Below the pieces are notes generated by a model. It did not search any database. It was not told the origin of the DNA and was given only the letters and a program-made list of their open reading frames with translations. From assembly GCF_018636735.1 (NCBI RefSeq), contig NZ_CP045200.1:2386001-2450000 (forward strand): DNA of 64,000 bases. The letters are read 5' to 3'. This stretch comes from Erythrobacter sp. 3-20A1M (GTDB lineage Bacteria > Pseudomonadota > Alphaproteobacteria > Sphingomonadales > Sphingomonadaceae). The position numbers and the translations under genes are program-made. This document shows, piece by piece, positions 8,924 to 19,786 of the stretch. Position 1 is the stretch's first letter, and the number at the start of each line of letters is the position of its first letter.

Positions 8924-9040
8924 CTTACCGGAAGACGGGTCACCGCAGGGGACCCGCCAGCGCGACCGCGCGGCGCGGCCACTGCTGCGCAGCCAGTGGG
9001 CCGGATGGCCCGCGCCCGGCGATTGAGGGTCATTAGACGA

Positions 9041-9319
9041 ATGTCAGCACGTATCTTCCAGCGACCGAAAAGCGCGATGCAGTCGGGCAAGGCCCGGATC
9101 AGCGAATGGGTGCTCGAATTCGAGCAGTCGGAGGCGCGGCGCCCCGACCCCCTGATGGGCTGGACCGGCAGCGGCGACACGCAGGCGCAGGTGCAACTGA
9201 CCTTTCCGAGCAAGGAGGAGGCGCAGGCCTACGCCGCGCAATACGGCATCCCCGCGCGCGTGATGGCGACCCCTCCCAAGCGACTGAAGCTGCAGGCTTA
9301 CGCCGATAATTTCAGGTAG
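9041..9319 (+). CDS. ETC complex I accessory subunit (NDUFS4-like)
   Basis: A 92-residue protein homologous to the 18-kDa NDUFS4 subunit, an accessory subunit of respiratory complex I kept in alphaproteobacteria. Visible features are ARIFQRPKSAMQSGKA at the N-terminus, WVLEFE, the core PLMGWTGSGDTQAQVQLTF and the end segment SKEEAQAYAAQYGI. The ATG at 9041 with GAGGG at 9025-9029 is chosen over the ATG at 8996, which adds residues without family similarity. It is not near the nuo operon, as is usual for this gene. Confidence 0.87.
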   Translation: MSARIFQRPKSAMQSGKARISEWVLEFEQSEARRPDPLMGWTGSGDTQAQVQLTFPSKEEAQAYAAQYGIPARVMATPPKRLKLQAYADNFR

Positions 9320-9416
9320 GGTCCAGAGCTCGCCCTCGCTGCCCTAAGCGAAGGAGCGGTAGAGGGGCACCATCCCGGCTTGAAAAGCCTCTCGCGCTCC
9401 GCCATATGCCCGCCCG

Positions 9417-9506
9417 GGAGTCGGGTGGACGTTTGCGTTCACTCACCGGGTCAGGTCCGGAAGGAAGCAGCCCAGGTGGATTGCGGCGGGTCGCTCGGCT
9501 CCTTTT
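9417..9506 (+). ncRNA. ffs: Signal recognition particle RNA (small, 4.5S type)
   Basis: The apical domain is unmistakable: GGGTCAGGTCCGGAAGGAAGCAGCCC (9449-9474) contains the universally conserved GGAA tetraloop and the asymmetric AGCAG internal loop that bind Ffh. The outer helix can be paired by hand: GGAGTCGGGTGG from 9417 pairs with TCGCTCGGCTCC ending at 9502, through G-C, A-T and G-U pairs. A T-run (9503-9507) follows as the terminator. Ends are accurate to a few bases. It precedes dnaX, a common alphaproteobacterial arrangement. Confidence 0.93.
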
Positions 9507-9606
9507 TCATGGCAGTATCGGATGACATGCAGCGCGGAATCGAATTCCGTGGCGAACCGTGCGCCCATGCATGACAAGCGGGCGGGGAGCGCCTAACTCT
9601 TGATGC

Positions 9607-11427
9607 ATGGGTGATTCACCGGACGATACGGGCGCGCCGCCGTGGGAGGCGGACGAAGCGCAGGACGAGGGTCCGAGTGCCGAGGAGCTGGAGGCTGCGG
9701 GGCAGTCCGCCATGTTCGGCGATGCACCGGCCGACGATGTGCCGCCGCCACCGGTCGATCCGAAGCCGGAGGCGCCGGCGGGAACGCCCGCGCAGCCCTA
9801 TCGCGTGCTGGCGCGCAAATATCGCCCGCAGACCTTCAGCCAGCTGATCGGTCAGGATGCAATGGTCCGCACGCTCGCCAACGCGATCGAGCGGGATCGG
9901 CTGGCCCATGCCTTCCTGATGACCGGCGTGCGCGGGGTGGGCAAGACCTCGACCGCACGGCTGATCGCGAAGGCGCTCAATTGCATCGGACCGGACGGGA
10001 ACGGCGGCCCGACGATCGACCCGTGCGGCGTGTGCGAGCCCTGCGTCGCCATCGCGGAGGGGCGCCATATCGACGTGCAGGAGATGGACGCCGCGAGCCA
10101 TACCGGCATCGACGACGTGCGCGAAATTATCGAGGCGGTGCGCTATGCCGCCGTCTCCGCCCGCTACAAGATTTACATCATCGACGAGGTTCACATGCTG
10201 TCGAAGGCGGCCTTCAACGGGCTGCTGAAGACGCTGGAGGAACCGCCGCCGCACGTGAAGTTCCTGTTCGCGACGACCGAGGTCGAGAAGCTGCCCGTGA
10301 CGGTCCTCAGCCGGACCCAGCGTTTCGACCTGCGCCGTATCCCTACGTCAACGTTGCAGGAGCATTTCGGCTGGATCTGCGAGCAGGAAGGGGTCGAGGC
10401 AGAGGACGAGGCGCTGGCCATGGTTGCCGCCGCGGCGGAAGGTTCGGTGCGCGATGGGCTATCCATCCTCGATCAAGCGATCGCCCATGCCGATCTCGAC
10501 GCCGATGGCAAGGTGACGGCGGCACGGGTGCGCGACATGCTGGGCCTGGCCGACAAGGGAGCGCAGCGGCGGCTGCTGGGTACGATCCTGAACGGCGAGC
10601 CGCGCGCGCTGTTGGCGGCGGTGGCCGACCAGTATGCGCTGGGGGTGGAGCCACTCGCGCTGATGCGCGCGCTGATGGAGGTGGTGCATCGCATCACCGT
10701 CGCTCAACTGGGCGAGGATTTGCCCGATGCCACCAGCGAGGAGGAGCGGGCCGATCTGGTCGCTTGGGCGGGGCGTCTTTCCGCCGGTCAGCTCCACCGG
10801 ATGTGGCAGATGCTGCTGAAGGGATACGAAGAGGTACGCCTCGCGCCCGATCCTCTCGTCAGCGCGCAGATGGCGCTGTTGCGCCTGCTTCATGCGCAGG
10901 AGATACCTGATCCGGGCGAGCTGGCGCGCCGGTTGGAGACGATCGCTAGCGGCGCGGCTCAGGCTCGGGCAAATCCCGCTTCGGGTGGGGAAGGAAGTGC
11001 TTCGGCGGAGGCCGTCCCGATCGCGCCCGCCGCGATCGACTTCCCGCAGCTCGTTCGCCAGGTCGAGGACGCGGGCGATCAGCTGGTCGCCAGTTTCATG
11101 CGCCTGCAGTTGCGGGTGATCGAATGCGTGCCCGGCCAGTTGGTCTTTTCGCGCGCGGAACATTTCACCGACGATATCGCCCCGCAATTGCGGGCCGCGC
11201 TCTATGCCGCGACCGGGCAGCGGTGGCAGGTCGAGGAGCGCAGAGGGGTGGACGCTCCACCGAGCATGGTGGAACGCGAGGAAGCCGAGGCTCGTTCTCT
11301 CAAGGACGAGATCGAGCGCAATACCCTGGTGCAGGCGGTCAAATCCGCTTTCCCCGGCGCGGAACTCATTACGGAACAGGATGACGCACCCTCGAACGGG
11401 CGCGCGCAATGGAGTGCAAACGCATGA
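9607..11427 (+). CDS. dnaX: DNA polymerase III subunits gamma/tau
   Basis: The clamp-loader ATPase, 606 residues. The N-terminal 60 residues are acidic and low complexity. The AAA+ domain begins at YRVLARKYRPQTFSQLIGQ and contains Walker A GVRGVGKT (about residues 107-114), the zinc-binding cysteines (NCIG, then DPCGVCEPC), Walker B IIDEVHML and the SRC-like sensor region SRTQRFDLRRI. The C-terminal tau-like extension (from about residue 450) is present. I see no obvious slippery site for a programmed gamma frameshift, so only the full-length form is supported. The stop overlaps the ATG of the ybaB homologue (ATGA at 11424-11427). Confidence 0.96.
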   Translation: MGDSPDDTGAPPWEADEAQDEGPSAEELEAAGQSAMFGDAPADDVPPPPVDPKPEAPAGTPAQPYRVLARKYRPQTFSQLIGQDAMVRTLANAIERDRLAHAFLMTGVRGVGKTSTARLIAKALNCIGPDGNGGPTIDPCGVCEPCVAIAEGRHIDVQEMDAASHTGIDDVREIIEAVRYAAVSARYKIYIIDEVHMLSKAAFNGLLKTLEEPPPHVKFLFATTEVEKLPVTVLSRTQRFDLRRIPTSTLQEHFGWICEQEGVEAEDEALAMVAAAAEGSVRDGLSILDQAIAHADLDADGKVTAARVRDMLGLADKGAQRRLLGTILNGEPRALLAAVADQYALGVEPLALMRALMEVVHRITVAQLGEDLPDATSEEERADLVAWAGRLSAGQLHRMWQMLLKGYEEVRLAPDPLVSAQMALLRLLHAQEIPDPGELARRLETIASGAAQARANPASGGEGSASAEAVPIAPAAIDFPQLVRQVEDAGDQLVASFMRLQLRVIECVPGQLVFSRAEHFTDDIAPQLRAALYAATGQRWQVEERRGVDAPPSMVEREEAEARSLKDEIERNTLVQAVKSAFPGAELITEQDDAPSNGRAQWSANA

Positions 11428-11765
11428 AATCGATGGAAGAAATGATCCAGGCTGCGCAGCAGGCGGCGGAAACGATCCAGAGCCAGATGGGCGAAGCGCA
11501 GGCCAAGCTCGACGCGATCGAGGTGGAAGGCACCGCAGGTGGCGGCCTCGTAAAGATCCGCTGCACCGCGAAGGGCCGTATCCTTGGGGTGAACATCGAC
11601 GACAGCCTGATGAAGCCCGAAGAAAAACAGATGCTGGAAGATTTGGTCACCGCCGCCTTCAACGACGCACGGGGCAAGGCGGACCGGGTCTCGAACGAGG
11701 AAATGCAGAAGATCCAGAGCGGTATCGGTCTGCCGCCGGGATTCAATCTTCCTGGCATGGGGTAA
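11424..11765 (+). CDS. YbaB/EbfC family nucleoid-associated protein
   Basis: A 113-residue YbaB/EbfC protein, a small dimeric DNA-binding nucleoid-associated protein. Visible features are the N-terminal helix MEEMIQAAQQAAETIQSQM, the central VEGTAGGGLVKIRCTAKGRI strands, DSLMKPEEKQMLEDLVTAAFNDA, and the Gly/Pro-rich tail ending LPPGFNLPGMG. The start is the ATG of the ATGA overlap with dnaX, giving translational coupling. The dnaX-ybaB pairing is broadly conserved in bacteria and supports both assignments. Confidence 0.93.
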   Translation: MKSMEEMIQAAQQAAETIQSQMGEAQAKLDAIEVEGTAGGGLVKIRCTAKGRILGVNIDDSLMKPEEKQMLEDLVTAAFNDARGKADRVSNEEMQKIQSGIGLPPGFNLPGMG

Positions 11766-11798
11766 TCTTCGCTTACCGTTCGTCGGAGGAGAGTTTCG

Positions 11799-12182
11799 AT
11801 GGCTGTTCTGGGAATCGGCGGGGTGTTTTTCCGGGCGCATAATCCGGAGGCGCTGTCGGAATGGTATCGCAAACACCTTGGAGTAGGGCCGGGGTGCTCG
11901 GCTGACGCGGAGGCCGCGGCGGACGAGTGGATGTGGCAGGCGCAGGGCGGCCCGGTGGTCTTCGCTCCGTTCGCGGCCGACACGGATTACTTCGCGGCGG
12001 ACAAGCAGGTGATGCTCAATTTTCGTGTCGACGACATCGCCGGAATGATCGCGAGCCTCCAGGATGCTGGCATCGCGGTTGAGACGCGCGCCGAATGGGA
12101 TCAGCTGGAAACCGGGCGCTTCGCCCGCATCCACGATCCCGAAGGCAACCCGATCGAACTGTGGCAGCCGCCGGCAAGCTAG
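11799..12182 (+). CDS. VOC family protein (glyoxalase/dioxygenase fold)
   Basis: A 127-residue two-repeat vicinal-oxygen-chelate domain. The pattern FFRAHNPEALSEWYRKHLGV at the start and RFARIHDPEGNPIELWQP at the end is characteristic, with a putative metal-binding Glu in the final PIELWQ. Family members include glyoxalase I, bleomycin-resistance proteins and ring-cleaving dioxygenases. This small stand-alone member cannot be given a substrate. The start is supported by GGAGGAG just upstream (around 11786). Confidence 0.85.
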   Translation: MAVLGIGGVFFRAHNPEALSEWYRKHLGVGPGCSADAEAAADEWMWQAQGGPVVFAPFAADTDYFAADKQVMLNFRVDDIAGMIASLQDAGIAVETRAEWDQLETGRFARIHDPEGNPIELWQPPAS

Positions 12183-12278
12183 CTCCACAGCTATGCGCCG
12201 GGTAGCTGTTGCGGGCTGCGGCGGCTCTCCCCATATCCTGTGAAAGGCGCCGCCGGAGAGCGGCAGCCATGGACGGAT

Positions 12279-14681
<2,403 letters not shown>

Positions 14682-14683
14682 TG

Positions 14684-14730
14684 GTGCGACGCCCGATGCT
14701 GCATCCGTTCGGGCGTCCGCCGCACTTTTT
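14684..14730 (+). terminator. Rho-independent terminator of lon
   Basis: GTGCGACGCCCGA (14684-14696) pairs with TCGGGCGTCCGCCGCAC (ending 14725) through a slightly imperfect GC-rich stem, and TTTTT follows at 14726-14730. It starts 3 bases after the lon stop codon. Confidence 0.75.
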
Positions 14731-14851
14731 GGCCGTTCCAGCGGGTTTTGCTTTGACAGCGTAGGGCAAAGGGTCTCCAATCCGCGGTCTTCGCGCAAGC
14801 GATTCCCGTGATTCAAAAGATGCACACCATACGAAAGAGGGGGTTTTCCGA

Positions 14852-15124
14852 ATGAACAAGAATGAACTCATCGGCGCCGTCGCCGACTCCAGCGGTCTGT
14901 CCAAGAACGACGCATCCAGCGCTGTCGAGAGCGTGTTCGACACGATCCAGGGTGCCCTGTCGAAGGGTGACGAAGTTCGCCTGGTCGGCTTCGGTACGTT
15001 CTCCGTGGCGAAGCGCAAGGCTTCCACCGGACGCAACCCGCGCACTGGCGAGCCGATGACGATCAAGGCTTCCAACCAGCCGAAGTTCAAGGCCGGCAAG
15101 GGTCTGAAGGACGCGGTCAACTAA
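14852..15124 (+). CDS. HU family DNA-binding protein
   Basis: A 90-residue HU protein, the standard length. It begins MNKNELIGAVADSSGLSKND, and the DNA-binding beta arms carry the family motif GFGTFSVAKRKASTGRNPRTG, followed by the conserved Pro region GEPMTIKAS and the closing helix. HU dimers compact and bend chromosomal DNA. The position directly after lon is conserved in many bacteria. An AAAGAGGGGG ribosome site precedes the ATG, and a terminator follows at 15186. Likely hupB type. Confidence 0.95.
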   Translation: MNKNELIGAVADSSGLSKNDASSAVESVFDTIQGALSKGDEVRLVGFGTFSVAKRKASTGRNPRTGEPMTIKASNQPKFKAGKGLKDAVN

Positions 15125-15185
15125 GACAGCGCGTTCGTATCCGCATGCCGGCAGGTGGGACCGGCCGGATGCGAAAAGGAATTTC

Positions 15186-15225
15186 GGCCTCGTCCGCAGA
15201 TTTGCGGGCGGGGCCTTTTCTTTTT
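15186..15225 (+). terminator. Rho-independent terminator of the HU gene
   Basis: GGCCTCGTCCGCA and TTGCGGGCGGGGCC form a GC-rich hairpin with a three-base loop (15186-15215), followed by TTTTCTTTTT. It lies 62 bases after the HU stop and just before the convergent rlmB stop. Confidence 0.8.
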
Positions 15226-15230
15226 CTGCG

Positions 15231-16031
15231 CTATTCGGTCGGTTGGCGCGCGCTTATGGCGTAAAGAGCGACTGCCGCCGCGTTGGACACGTTCAGGCTT
15301 TCCATCGCTTCGGCGATCGGCAGCCGGGCGAGCGCGTCGCAATGTTCGCCGATATTGTGCCGCATGCCTTCGCCCTCGGCACCCAGCACCAATGCCACAC
15401 GGTTACCGGTGGGAAGCGCCTCCGCCAGCGTCATTTCCGCCTCGCCGGCCAGTCCCACGCGCCAGTATCCTGCGTCCGCCAGTTCGTCGAGCGCGCGTGC
15501 AAGATTGACCACGCGCACCCAGGGGACCAGCTCCAGAGCGCCCGACGCCGACTTTCCGACCACGCCGGATTCCGGTGGCGCGTGCCGGTCCTGCGTTACC
15601 AGCGCCGCTGCGCCGAACGCCGCCGCCGAGCGCAGGATCGCGCCGACATTGTGCGGGTCGGTGACCTGGTCGAGCACCACCACCGGTCCTTCGCGCTCTT
15701 CGAGGGCGTCCGAGAGGTGGAGGTCGGGCAAGGGCTCGCATTCCAGCACCAGACCCTGATGCGGCGCGTCGCGGGCAACCAGACGTGCCAGATCCTGGAC
15801 GTCGGCATGTTCGACCGGGAAATCGGGCGGCAGTTCGCCATCGAGCGATTCGATTCCTTCGCGGGTGGCCCACAGCTTGCGATGGACCCGGTCCGGATTC
15901 TTCAGCGCCGCCTCGACCGCGTGTCGGCCCCATAGCCGGACATTGCCGCCGCCAGCCCGCCCGCTGCCGCGCCCGTTCTGATTGCGCCCCGCGCGTCCGC
16001 GCAGCGCCCGCTTGCGCTCACCTTTGGCCAT
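15231..16031 (-). CDS. rlmB: 23S rRNA 2'-O-methyltransferase RlmB-like (TrmH family)
   Basis: A SPOUT-class RNA ribose methyltransferase, about 266 residues from the Met at 16031 (MAKGERKRALRGRAGRNQ). The basic Gly-rich N-terminal tail is followed by the substrate-binding L30e-like region (GRHAVEAALKNPDRVHRKLW), then SPOUT motifs 1 (LDQVTDPHNVGAILRSAAAFG), 2 (VALVLGAEGEGM) and 3 (ESLNVSNAAAVALYA). RlmB methylates G2251 of 23S rRNA; other TrmH-family targets cannot be excluded. An ATG at 16046 adds 5 residues. It is divergent from tRNA-Tyr. Confidence 0.9.
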   Translation of the reverse strand: MAKGERKRALRGRAGRNQNGRGSGRAGGGNVRLWGRHAVEAALKNPDRVHRKLWATREGIESLDGELPPDFPVEHADVQDLARLVARDAPHQGLVLECEPLPDLHLSDALEEREGPVVVLDQVTDPHNVGAILRSAAAFGAAALVTQDRHAPPESGVVGKSASGALELVPWVRVVNLARALDELADAGYWRVGLAGEAEMTLAEALPTGNRVALVLGAEGEGMRHNIGEHCDALARLPIAEAMESLNVSNAAAVALYAISARQPTE

Positions 16032-16171
16032 GTTCGTGTCCACCATGTCGTATCATGCGGCACGCCCTGCCAGCGCAACCATTGACAGGCAAGCGAGCCT
16101 TCGCCAAAGGGGCGCCTCTCGGCAAGCGGCCGCCCCCGGGCATGCCGCAATTCCCGCGGAAACCGTGCAGT

Positions 16172-16257
16172 GGACAGGTGGCCGAGTGGTTAAAGGCAGC
16201 AGACTGTAAATCTGCCCGCGCAAGCGTACGCTGGTTCGAATCCAGCCCTGTCCACCA
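16172..16257 (+). tRNA. tRNA-Tyr (anticodon GTA)
   Basis: The acceptor stem GGACAGG (16172-16178) pairs with CCTGTCC (16247-16253), followed by discriminator A and encoded CCA (16255-16257). The D-loop contains GGTTAAAGGC, and the anticodon stem-loop is CAGACTGTAAATCTG with GTA at 16206-16208. A long variable arm, as expected for tRNA-Tyr, and the T-loop GGTTCGAATCC follow. It is the insertion site of the mobile element that follows: the T-arm/acceptor end is duplicated at 27795-27823. Confidence 0.95.
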
Positions 16258-16266
16258 CCGGCCTTT
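16233..16266 (+). repeat. attL: tRNA-Tyr 3' end, left copy of attachment repeat
   Basis: The tRNA-Tyr T-arm to CCA end plus a few downstream bases (GGTTCGAATCCAGCCCTGTC followed by CACCACCGGCC) is repeated imperfectly at 27795-27823. Integration of tyrosine-recombinase elements into the 3' end of a tRNA gene produces such direct repeats and keeps the tRNA functional. This is the copy that remains part of the intact tRNA. Confidence 0.85.
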
Positions 16267-16370
16267 CTCAGAACATCCCCGAAAAGCCCTAGAAATCGCA
16301 GAAAACCAAGGGTATTCTGCTTTCCGGTGGCCGCCCCTGTTCGCTGCTATTTGCCTGCAACCGGCAGTGA

Positions 16371-16459
16371 GTGTCGGGAAGGTGTGGGGAAGGTGTGGGG
16401 AAGGAGGTGGGCTTCCCCACACTATGGCTCTCTCAATTGGCCTCCAGAAATGTGGGGAA
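16371..16459. repeat. Cluster of integrase arm-type repeats, left end
   Basis: GTGTGGGGAA occurs at 16382-16391 and 16393-16402. A one-mismatch copy (GTGTCGGGAA) is at 16371-16380, an inverted copy (TTCCCCACAC) at 16413-16422, and a nine-base copy at 16451-16459 just before the integrase ATG. The first three have an 11-bp period, so they lie on one face of the helix. The same motif occurs twice at the right end (27722-27743). This arrangement is what arm-type binding sites of a tyrosine integrase look like. Confidence 0.75.
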
Positions 16460-16464
16460 CAAGA

Positions 16465-17652
16465 ATGGGTAAACTTACAGCAGTGGCGGTCAAGGCTGCC
16501 TTGGCGAATCCGGGCACCTATCAGGACGGCGAGGGTCTTTTTCTGAAAGTCGGAAAAACTGGCGCGGCTTCCTGGCTTTTGCGACTCCAGCGAGATGGCA
16601 AGCGACAAGACATTGGTCTGGGTAGTGCGAAGCTGGTGACATTGGCTGAAGCGCGCGCGAAGGCCGCCGAACTCCGCAAGGCGGTGAAGGTCGAGAAACG
16701 CGACGTGCTGACCGAGCGCAAGGACGAGGAAGCTGCCAAGGTTACCTTCCGTGAAGCTGCCACCCAGTATCATTCCGAGAACGAGGCAGGCTGGAAAAGT
16801 GATGTCTATGGTCGCCAGTGGCTGGCCAGTCTGGAAAACTACGCGTTCCCGAAACTGGGCGATATGACGACCGGTGGGATCACCGCTGCCGACATCATCG
16901 GGGTGCTCACGCCGATCTGGCAGGAAATCCCGGAAACAGCCCGCCAGGTCCGCAACCGGATTTGCGCCGTCCTCGACTACTCCCACGCCAAGGGTTGGCG
17001 CTCTACGGAAGCTCCATCGGGCAACAGCAGCCTGAAAGCGGGGCGAGGGCTGCCCCGGCAGGTCAAGAAACCGGCAAACCGTAAGGCTATGCCATACGTG
17101 GCGGTTCCTTCATTCCTGACCGCACTACGGCGCAAGCCATCCTATTCGCGTCTCGCGCTCGACCTCCTCATTCTGACTGGCGTGCGCTCGCAGGAAGTGC
17201 GGCTCGCGAAATGGAACGAATTCGATCTGGACCAGCGACTGTGGACGATACCCGCAGAGCACATGAAACGCAGCAGGGCGCACATCGTGCCGCTTTCAGA
17301 AGCGGCGATGGCGGTTCTTGTGAAGGCGGACGCAATGCGGCTTGAGGGAGCCGAAGTGGTATTCCCCGGCATGACGGGAAAGGCGATGTCCAACATGACG
17401 CTACTCAAGGTTATGCGGGATATGCAGGAGCCCTTCCACGTCCACGGTTTCCGCTCCAGCTTTACCGACTGGGCGGCGAACGAAGGCTTCCCCAATGCGG
17501 TTGTCGAGGCCGCGCTGGCGCACAAGACACCAGACGCGGTGCAGGCCGCCTATCGCCGCACGACCTATCTCGGCACATCGGACAATCCCGGCGCGCGTGT
17601 GAAACTCATGGAGGCTTGGGGAAACTATTGCGCGGGCAATACCACTCAATAG
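16465..17652 (+). CDS. Tyrosine-type site-specific integrase
   Basis: A 395-residue phage/island integrase of the P4 type. The N-terminal arm-binding domain (DUF4102-like: NPGTYQDGEGLFLKVGKTGAASW) is followed by a core-binding SAM-like domain and the catalytic domain. Catalytic residues are Arg in LTGVRSQEVRLAKWNEFD, Lys in the following turn (HMKRSR), H-x-x-R in HVHGFRSSFTDWAA, His in ALAHKTPDAVQ and Tyr in YRRTTYLG. The ATG at 16465 follows one of the arm-type repeats; the longer reading frame from 16327 runs through the repeats and is rejected. It catalyses integration into and excision from tRNA-Tyr. Confidence 0.93.
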   Translation: MGKLTAVAVKAALANPGTYQDGEGLFLKVGKTGAASWLLRLQRDGKRQDIGLGSAKLVTLAEARAKAAELRKAVKVEKRDVLTERKDEEAAKVTFREAATQYHSENEAGWKSDVYGRQWLASLENYAFPKLGDMTTGGITAADIIGVLTPIWQEIPETARQVRNRICAVLDYSHAKGWRSTEAPSGNSSLKAGRGLPRQVKKPANRKAMPYVAVPSFLTALRRKPSYSRLALDLLILTGVRSQEVRLAKWNEFDLDQRLWTIPAEHMKRSRAHIVPLSEAAMAVLVKADAMRLEGAEVVFPGMTGKAMSNMTLLKVMRDMQEPFHVHGFRSSFTDWAANEGFPNAVVEAALAHKTPDAVQAAYRRTTYLGTSDNPGARVKLMEAWGNYCAGNTTQ

Positions 17653-17709
17653 CTATCTACGGAGCATTCACGTACCGGGAGGTCTGCAAGCGGTACCCGA
17701 TGTGTTGGC

Positions 17710-18936
17710 TTACTGCGAACTCCGTCGTGTTGCGCGCAGAATTCGTTTACCCTCGACGCGGACAAGGAGAAGGTCGTCTTGGGTGACAATGCGAGCATGT
17801 GCATCAGGGATTCTTATCGCTCCAAGCCGCAACAATGACTCTTGGATGTCGCTTTCCCGAGAGAAAATCGTTTGGAAGCCCTGTTTCCAGAGATTCTTTT
17901 TTCGGATGATCCTTACATAATCCGTGAAGTCAGCGAAGTGGATTAGCGGCGCGTCCGACTCTCCATTCGCAAGTGCCTTCTCTCTTTTTGCGACCCACTC
18001 GTCGCGCATGTTGTTGGGAAGCGCAGTCCGCTCCCAATTTTCACCCTCAAGGGCTACGAGCACATCAACGATCAAATTGCGAAGTTCACGCTCGATCCGG
18101 CGAAGGGCGCGGAAGATCTCGACAGCAATCTCCTCTGATTCTTCGCTCTCGTCCACCGGGCAGATATCGGTGACCTCAAGGACTTCCTCGAAGCCCTCCG
18201 CGGGAAAGTCGACTAGCGCGGCGTCGTATCCCGTATCGCGGTAAAAGGTCTGACGGACGATTGGATCAGCGAGTAGTTGCTCATCAGGCAGTGTGAGATC
18301 GCGCCAATCCCCAAATGAAGCCCTAAGCGAAGACGCTAGGCTCTCGTCAAATGGACTGATCTTGTTAAGTGCAGTCCCGATCTCAGCCAGTCTGGCAAGA
18401 GCGGAGGCTGATGCGGACTCGGCTTCAATCCGTATGAGCGGAGATTGTATGCGACTGATAGCAGCTGAGATCGAAGTTGCCTGTTGATGAAGGGAGCCGA
18501 ATGCCTCGTTCATCGCTTTCGAAATCTTGTCTACTTCGGCTCGCTGATAGGCCGCTATTGCGGATAGTGGCTCCGACAAACCGCGCTGCATTCGCTCGCC
18601 ATGTTCGGAGATTGCGCGGAGCGAGTGAGCATAGTCTTGTCCGATTGGCTCCCACGCTTTTTCGAGAGCCATCCTGGCCGAAATGGCTTCCTCTGCCCTT
18701 TGCATGATAGCTGAGGCTCCGCCCGCTTGTTCGACAAGCGATCGAGCGACGTTGCCACGCTCAATTATGGACTCCACACCACCAGCGGCAGAAATGAGGT
18801 TGGCGACTGAGTCGCGGCCCGCAGCCAATTTGGACAACCTGTCACTTGGCCCGAGCGCATCTTTGAATAGCCGATCACGCTCACGTTGTTCGCGAAGAAT
18901 CCGGTCTACAGTGCTCTCAAGAGGGAATCGGGTCAT
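17710..18936 (-). CDS. Hypothetical protein, cargo of the mobile element
   Basis: A 408-residue protein I do not recognise. It starts MTRFPLESTVDRILREQRER and is strongly helical and Ala/Ser/Glu-rich over residues 20-250, with probable coiled coils (ISEHGERMQRGLSEPLSAIAAYQRAE, SKAMNEAFGSLHQQ). The C-terminal 140 residues are more globular (EIAVEIFRALRRIERELRNLIVDVLVALEGENW, WVAKREKALANGES, HFADFTDYVRII), a layout seen in predicted defence or Swt1/HEPN-like proteins. No membrane segment or enzymatic motif is visible. It lies alone between the integrase and the mobilization genes, where accessory cargo is often placed. Confidence 0.7.
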   Translation of the reverse strand: MTRFPLESTVDRILREQRERDRLFKDALGPSDRLSKLAAGRDSVANLISAAGGVESIIERGNVARSLVEQAGGASAIMQRAEEAISARMALEKAWEPIGQDYAHSLRAISEHGERMQRGLSEPLSAIAAYQRAEVDKISKAMNEAFGSLHQQATSISAAISRIQSPLIRIEAESASASALARLAEIGTALNKISPFDESLASSLRASFGDWRDLTLPDEQLLADPIVRQTFYRDTGYDAALVDFPAEGFEEVLEVTDICPVDESEESEEIAVEIFRALRRIERELRNLIVDVLVALEGENWERTALPNNMRDEWVAKREKALANGESDAPLIHFADFTDYVRIIRKKNLWKQGFQTIFSRESDIQESLLRLGAIRIPDAHARIVTQDDLLLVRVEGKRILRATRRSSQ

Positions 18937-19011
18937 GGCTTATTGATAGGGTCCCAGAGGTGCTGTGCAAGAAATCCCGAGGCTATTTCTCGATAAAGCT
19001 TCGGGGATGAA

Positions 19012-19776
19012 TCAAGGAGCAACTCGAATTGAACAGCTGACTGGCTCTTCTGATTTCCGCGCCTGCTCACTGCAACGGTCCAAGGCCTCGCGATTCTCAG
19101 TAAGGATACGCTGCGCTTTCGCCAACTCCTCCCATCCTTCGGGATTCTGCGACCGGATCAATCGGATGCCTGCTTCCACAATGCTCGGTTCGCCAACCGC
19201 TTTGCGAGCCATTCGTTCGGGCCAACGCCAGCTTTCAGGCATGGCGCGCGCGATGGTGCCGGGCAGGATCGACCATAGCAACATACCGGCAGCCAACCCC
19301 ATTGCTGCAAAGCGCCATGTTTGGCGCTTCTGTTCGTGCTCGGCGCGGACACGCCCGACCATAGCGCTGAGCTGCGTGGCGGCGCTGTCAAAGTCCCTGC
19401 GGCCCTGCCGGAACAGGTCGCTGGTATCACGCTGCATGTCGTGAGAGGCGCGCTTGATCTGAACTGCAATGTCTTCCGGGGTCAGTTCGATGGCAGGTTT
19501 GCTTCCGATTGCGGTCAACGTCTTGGAGACCTGCGCCAGCTGCTCGGCCATTTGGCCGAGCGTAGCCGTGTAGTCCGGGATCACGATGTCGGCTCGCTCT
19601 CTGGCCATGTTCTGAACCGTATGGCGCACCATCGCCAGCTCGCCTTCAAGGCGAGAGAAGGCTTCCGTCGCGGGATCGGGCTCTTCCGCTGCGTCCAGTT
19701 CCGGTTTCGGCTGCGGTGCGGGCGGTTCCTCGACTTCGAGGTCCAGTTGCACTTCTTCGATGTGGTTGTCTTCCAT
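19012..19776 (-). CDS. DUF6118-like membrane protein associated with the relaxase
   Basis: A 254-residue protein starting at the ATG at 19776 (MEDNHIEEVQLDLEVEEPPA), with AGGAG just upstream, 11 bases after the relaxase stop codon. The N-terminal 50 residues are acidic and Pro-rich, and the middle is predicted helical/coiled coil (MVRHTVQNMARERADI, LAQVSKTLTAI). One transmembrane segment lies near residues 150-170 (RFAAMGLAAGMLLWSILPG), followed by a C-terminal region ending in a Cys-containing segment. I associate this architecture and position with the DUF6118 family found next to TraA relaxases in sphingomonads. Function unknown. Confidence 0.72.
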   Translation of the reverse strand: MEDNHIEEVQLDLEVEEPPAPQPKPELDAAEEPDPATEAFSRLEGELAMVRHTVQNMARERADIVIPDYTATLGQMAEQLAQVSKTLTAIGSKPAIELTPEDIAVQIKRASHDMQRDTSDLFRQGRRDFDSAATQLSAMVGRVRAEHEQKRQTWRFAAMGLAAGMLLWSILPGTIARAMPESWRWPERMARKAVGEPSIVEAGIRLIRSQNPEGWEELAKAQRILTENREALDRCSEQARKSEEPVSCSIRVAP

Positions 19777-19786
19777 GTCGTTTCTC

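Noticed and set aside
9607-11427. Programmed frameshift producing the gamma form of DnaX
   Set aside because: I could not find an A-rich slippery run with downstream stop at the expected position; only the full-length product is supported.
16327-16464. Longer N-terminus for the integrase (start at 16327)
   Set aside because: The extra 46 residues translate the arm-type repeats and do not belong to the integrase family; the Met at 16465 fits the family.
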